A DNA stretch of 7,278 bases from an uncultured Eubacteriales bacterium (GTDB taxonomy: Bacteria; Bacillota; Clostridia; Peptostreptococcales; Anaerovoracaceae), in the NCBI GenBank assembly GCA_902793875.1, contig CADBFL010000082.1:2559-9836 (forward strand), given 5' to 3'. A model generated the notes under the pieces. That model was not told where the DNA came from. It did not search any database and saw only the letters and a program-made list of their open reading frames with translations. Position numbers and translations under genes: made by a program. Position 1 is the stretch's first letter. Each line of letters begins with the position of its first letter. Positions 5,310-7,278 of this stretch are shown here, piece after piece.

Positions 5310-6404
5310 TCAGTAAAGGCTCAGTTCCATCACCACGCGGTTGGAATAATCACCCTCGTTTATCCTTTCGTAACTGATGCTGCCGACCGCGTTTTTCAGC
5401 ATAGCCAGAGCAATGTCGTTCTTTGTGTCGTTCGGATCGAACGCAGGACCGTTGTACTTTACGGTTATCGTTGTCCTGTCTTCTTTCTCGCTGTATTCGA
5501 CGACCACGCTCACCTTCGGGCTGCTCAGCTGCGGCAGCAGTATCTGCTTCACGAGCTCTTCTATAGCGCTGCGGATCCGGTTGGCGTGCCTTGGCGAGAG
5601 CTGGTTCTTGCGGCAGTAACGGTCGATATCCGCTCCGTCGCCGAGGAAGTCATATGTGTCGCTCTCGATAAGCATCTCGAGGACTTTCAGCTGGTGTATG
5701 AAGCGGCGGGTCTTTTCTTTGCGCGGATCATCGAAGATGACCTCCGGCACATCGTCGTCATATATGACGCCCTCGTCCATGAAAAAGACCCTGTTGCATA
5801 TGGACCGTGAAAACCTCATGTCGTGTGTCACTATAAGCATGGTTTTTCCGCTCATCGCAAGGTCGCGTATTACCGCCTCAACTTCTCCCACCAGCGACGG
5901 ATCGAGGGCGCTCGTCGGCTCATCGAACAGTATGACCTCGGGATCCATGGCAAGGGCCCTCGCGATAGCTACGCGCTGCTTCTGTCCTCCCGAGAGCTCA
6001 TCAGGATAGCTCAAAGCCCTGTCCGCAAGGCCGACCTGCTTAAGGAGCCGAAGAGCATTGTCATAGGCTTCCTGCCTGCCGGTCCCGAGCGTCTCTACCG
6101 GTGAGAACATAATATTCTCGATCACCGTAAGATGTCCGAAGAGGTTGAACGACTGGAACACCATGCCGATCCTGCGGCGCGCCATGGAAGCATCGTATCC
6201 GGGCGCTGTTATCTCTTCTCCATCGAATATGATCTTTCCGTCCGTCGGAGGGTCTATGAGGTTCATGCACCGAAGCAGCGTCGACTTGCCCGTTCCGGAC
6301 GGCCCGATCACGGAGATGACATCGCCCCTGTTGATCACCGCATTCACGTCCTTAAGGGGCGTTACCGTTTCGAATTCCTTTCTGAGGTGGATCAGTTCAA
6401 GCAT
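5310..6404 (-). CDS. Polar amino acid ABC transporter ATPase with an extra C-terminal GHKL-like domain
   Basis: Energises the importer whose permease is the preceding gene; it works on the cytoplasmic side of the membrane. Residues 1-245 form a standard amino-acid-type ABC ATPase: Walker A GPSGTGKS (34-41), Q-loop Q84, signature LSGGQ (137-141), Walker B VILFDE (157-162), D-loop SALD (165-168) and switch H194, all intact. Such ATPases normally end near residue 240-255; this one has 364. The added part (about 248-364) looks like a histidine-kinase-type (GHKL) ATPase fold: RIRSAIEELVKQ (276-287) resembles an N-box and KYNGPAFDP (316-324) resembles the G1 box DxGxGFDP. The N-box Asn appears to be Gln, and Asp and the second Gly of G1 are Tyr and Ala, so nucleotide binding there is doubtful. 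The ATG overlaps the permease end by 8 bp with a GGGGGT ribosome site. Substrate unknown, probably a polar amino acid. Confidence 0.93.
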   Translation of the reverse strand: MLELIHLRKEFETVTPLKDVNAVINRGDVISVIGPSGTGKSTLLRCMNLIDPPTDGKIIFDGEEITAPGYDASMARRRIGMVFQSFNLFGHLTVIENIMFSPVETLGTGRQEAYDNALRLLKQVGLADRALSYPDELSGGQKQRVAIARALAMDPEVILFDEPTSALDPSLVGEVEAVIRDLAMSGKTMLIVTHDMRFSRSICNRVFFMDEGVIYDDDVPEVIFDDPRKEKTRRFIHQLKVLEMLIESDTYDFLGDGADIDRYCRKNQLSPRHANRIRSAIEELVKQILLPQLSSPKVSVVVEYSEKEDRTTITVKYNGPAFDPNDTKNDIALAMLKNAVGSISYERINEGDYSNRVVMELSLY

Positions 6405-7278
6405 GTTCTCTTACCCCCTTCAGCACATCCTCCTTTTTTCTGCGTTTAGGATCTGTCTTCAGCTCGATCCTTCCGGCCGCCAGTATGAGCACCCTGGACA
6501 TCAGGTAGTACAGGACAGCCACGGCGATAAGCGGGAAGAAAGCCTCATACGTGCGGCTCCTTATGATATCTCCCGTCCTGGTCAGATCCTCTACCGCTAT
6601 GTAGCCTACGATGGCGGTAGCCTTGATGAGCGATACCAGTTCGCCCTTGAACTGAGGCAGGATGTACGGCATCGCCTGCGGCAGGATTATTTTGAAAAAC
6701 GTCTTGTTCCTTCCCACGCCGAGTGCATACGCCGCCTCGGTCTGGCCGATGTCTATCGCGCTGACGCCGGTCCTGATCATCGAGTACACAGCGGATGCGA
6801 ATGTCAGAGTGAACGCTATGACCGACACGAACGTTCCCGTGACAGGAGCGGTCGCAAACACTACGTAGTAGAGTATCATCAGGATCACCACGACAGGCAG
6901 GCCCTGGATGAGGCTCGTGCAGATCTTTGTGACCGATGCAGCGGCGCGGCTGCCTTTGCGGCACCACATGTAGACGGCAAAGCCGAGGACCGTGCCGAAC
7001 AGCACCGAGAGCACTGTTATGAGGAGCGTTGTCAGAACTCCGTTTATGAACAGCTTATACCTGCCCTCGCGGATGAAGGTCTTTTCAAAGCTGTCCTTCA
7101 TCCTGCCGAAGAAGCCGCCGGAGCCTCCGGCCGTATCCGCCATCACTGCCGCGGCGATGCCGCCGCCGAAATACGGCTCCGAGAACTCGACGCTCTCCTT
7201 TCGTTCATCCGTTATGACGATCGCGGCTCCGCCCAGATCGCACTTGCCCGAGCTTACCGCCGGTATGATCCCGTCGAA
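6397..7278 (-). CDS. Amino acid ABC transporter substrate-binding segment fused to permease (5' end cut off)
   Basis: Membrane channel of a polar amino acid importer with a binding-protein segment on the same chain. The frame is open to the right edge; 293 residues are in view. Fragment residues 1-46 align with the SBP_bac_3 fold as in E. coli GlnH: FDGIIPAVSSGKCD, then ITDERKESVEFSEPYF (22-37), where R26 matches the GlnH arginine (R75) that binds the substrate carboxylate; the GlnH Thr70 position is Val. After the following strand (about 38-46) the chain passes through a Gly-rich linker into the permease, with about five membrane helices (near 77-104, 124-142, 147-167, 210-230, 247-267). The permease EAA loop (EAAYALGVG from 181, ILPQ at 198-201) contacts the ATPase. 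An in-frame GTG-ATG near 7146 could be mistaken for a start, but the upstream homology rules it out. The stop overlaps the ATPase start by 8 bp. Confidence 0.92.
   Translation of the reverse strand, partial: FDGIIPAVSSGKCDLGGAAIVITDERKESVEFSEPYFGGGIAAAVMADTAGGSGGFFGRMKDSFEKTFIREGRYKLFINGVLTTLLITVLSVLFGTVLGFAVYMWCRKGSRAAASVTKICTSLIQGLPVVVILMILYYVVFATAPVTGTFVSVIAFTLTFASAVYSMIRTGVSAIDIGQTEAAYALGVGRNKTFFKIILPQAMPYILPQFKGELVSLIKATAIVGYIAVEDLTRTGDIIRSRTYEAFFPLIAVAVLYYLMSRVLILAAGRIELKTDPKRRKKEDVLKGVREHA

Overview
All genes lie on the minus strand, so transcription runs from high to low coordinates. The gene content (RNase Y, a stand-alone NrdR, a GlnP-like binding-protein/permease fusion, a signal-peptide lipoprotein, strong AGGAGG ribosome sites) points to a Gram-positive anaerobe of the Clostridia. 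Base composition is roughly half G+C, which is high for a Clostridium and would suit lineages such as the Mogibacterium/Anaerovoracaceae group. That placement is a guess; no rRNA or other marker is present.

In transcription order, the right edge holds an amino-acid-type ABC importer. Its first gene is a fusion of a substrate-binding-protein segment with a permease, and its start lies beyond the window. An overlapping ATPase gene follows and carries an extra C-terminal domain of about 120 residues resembling a degenerate GHKL (histidine-kinase-type) ATPase fold. A 113-bp gap contains a promoter-like element overlapped by a dyad that closely matches the NrdR operator consensus. Next comes a probable operon: a secreted lipoprotein related to trigger factor (FKBP domain plus chaperone-like C-terminus, without the ribosome-binding domain), then nrdR, then cmk, which ends at a clear intrinsic terminator. 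radC follows with its own ribosome site but no obvious promoter.

Between radC and rny lie a strong 22-bp palindrome of the GGGGTC/GACCCC type seen in REP-like elements, and a near-consensus sigma-70 promoter (TTGACG-N17-TATAAT). The promoter should drive rny (RNase Y) through a leader of about 110 nt, and probably also a cysteine desulfurase that starts 8 bp after rny and runs off the left edge.

Most of this is ordinary chromosomal housekeeping. The points worth a second look are the possible NrdR control of a chaperone-nrdR-cmk operon, the non-standard domain layout of both ABC transporter proteins, the extracytoplasmic trigger-factor relative, and the palindromic element. I found no CRISPR array, insertion sequence, tRNA or rRNA gene, prophage or defence system. 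No sequence beyond the noted sites looks like an undescribed multi-gene system.
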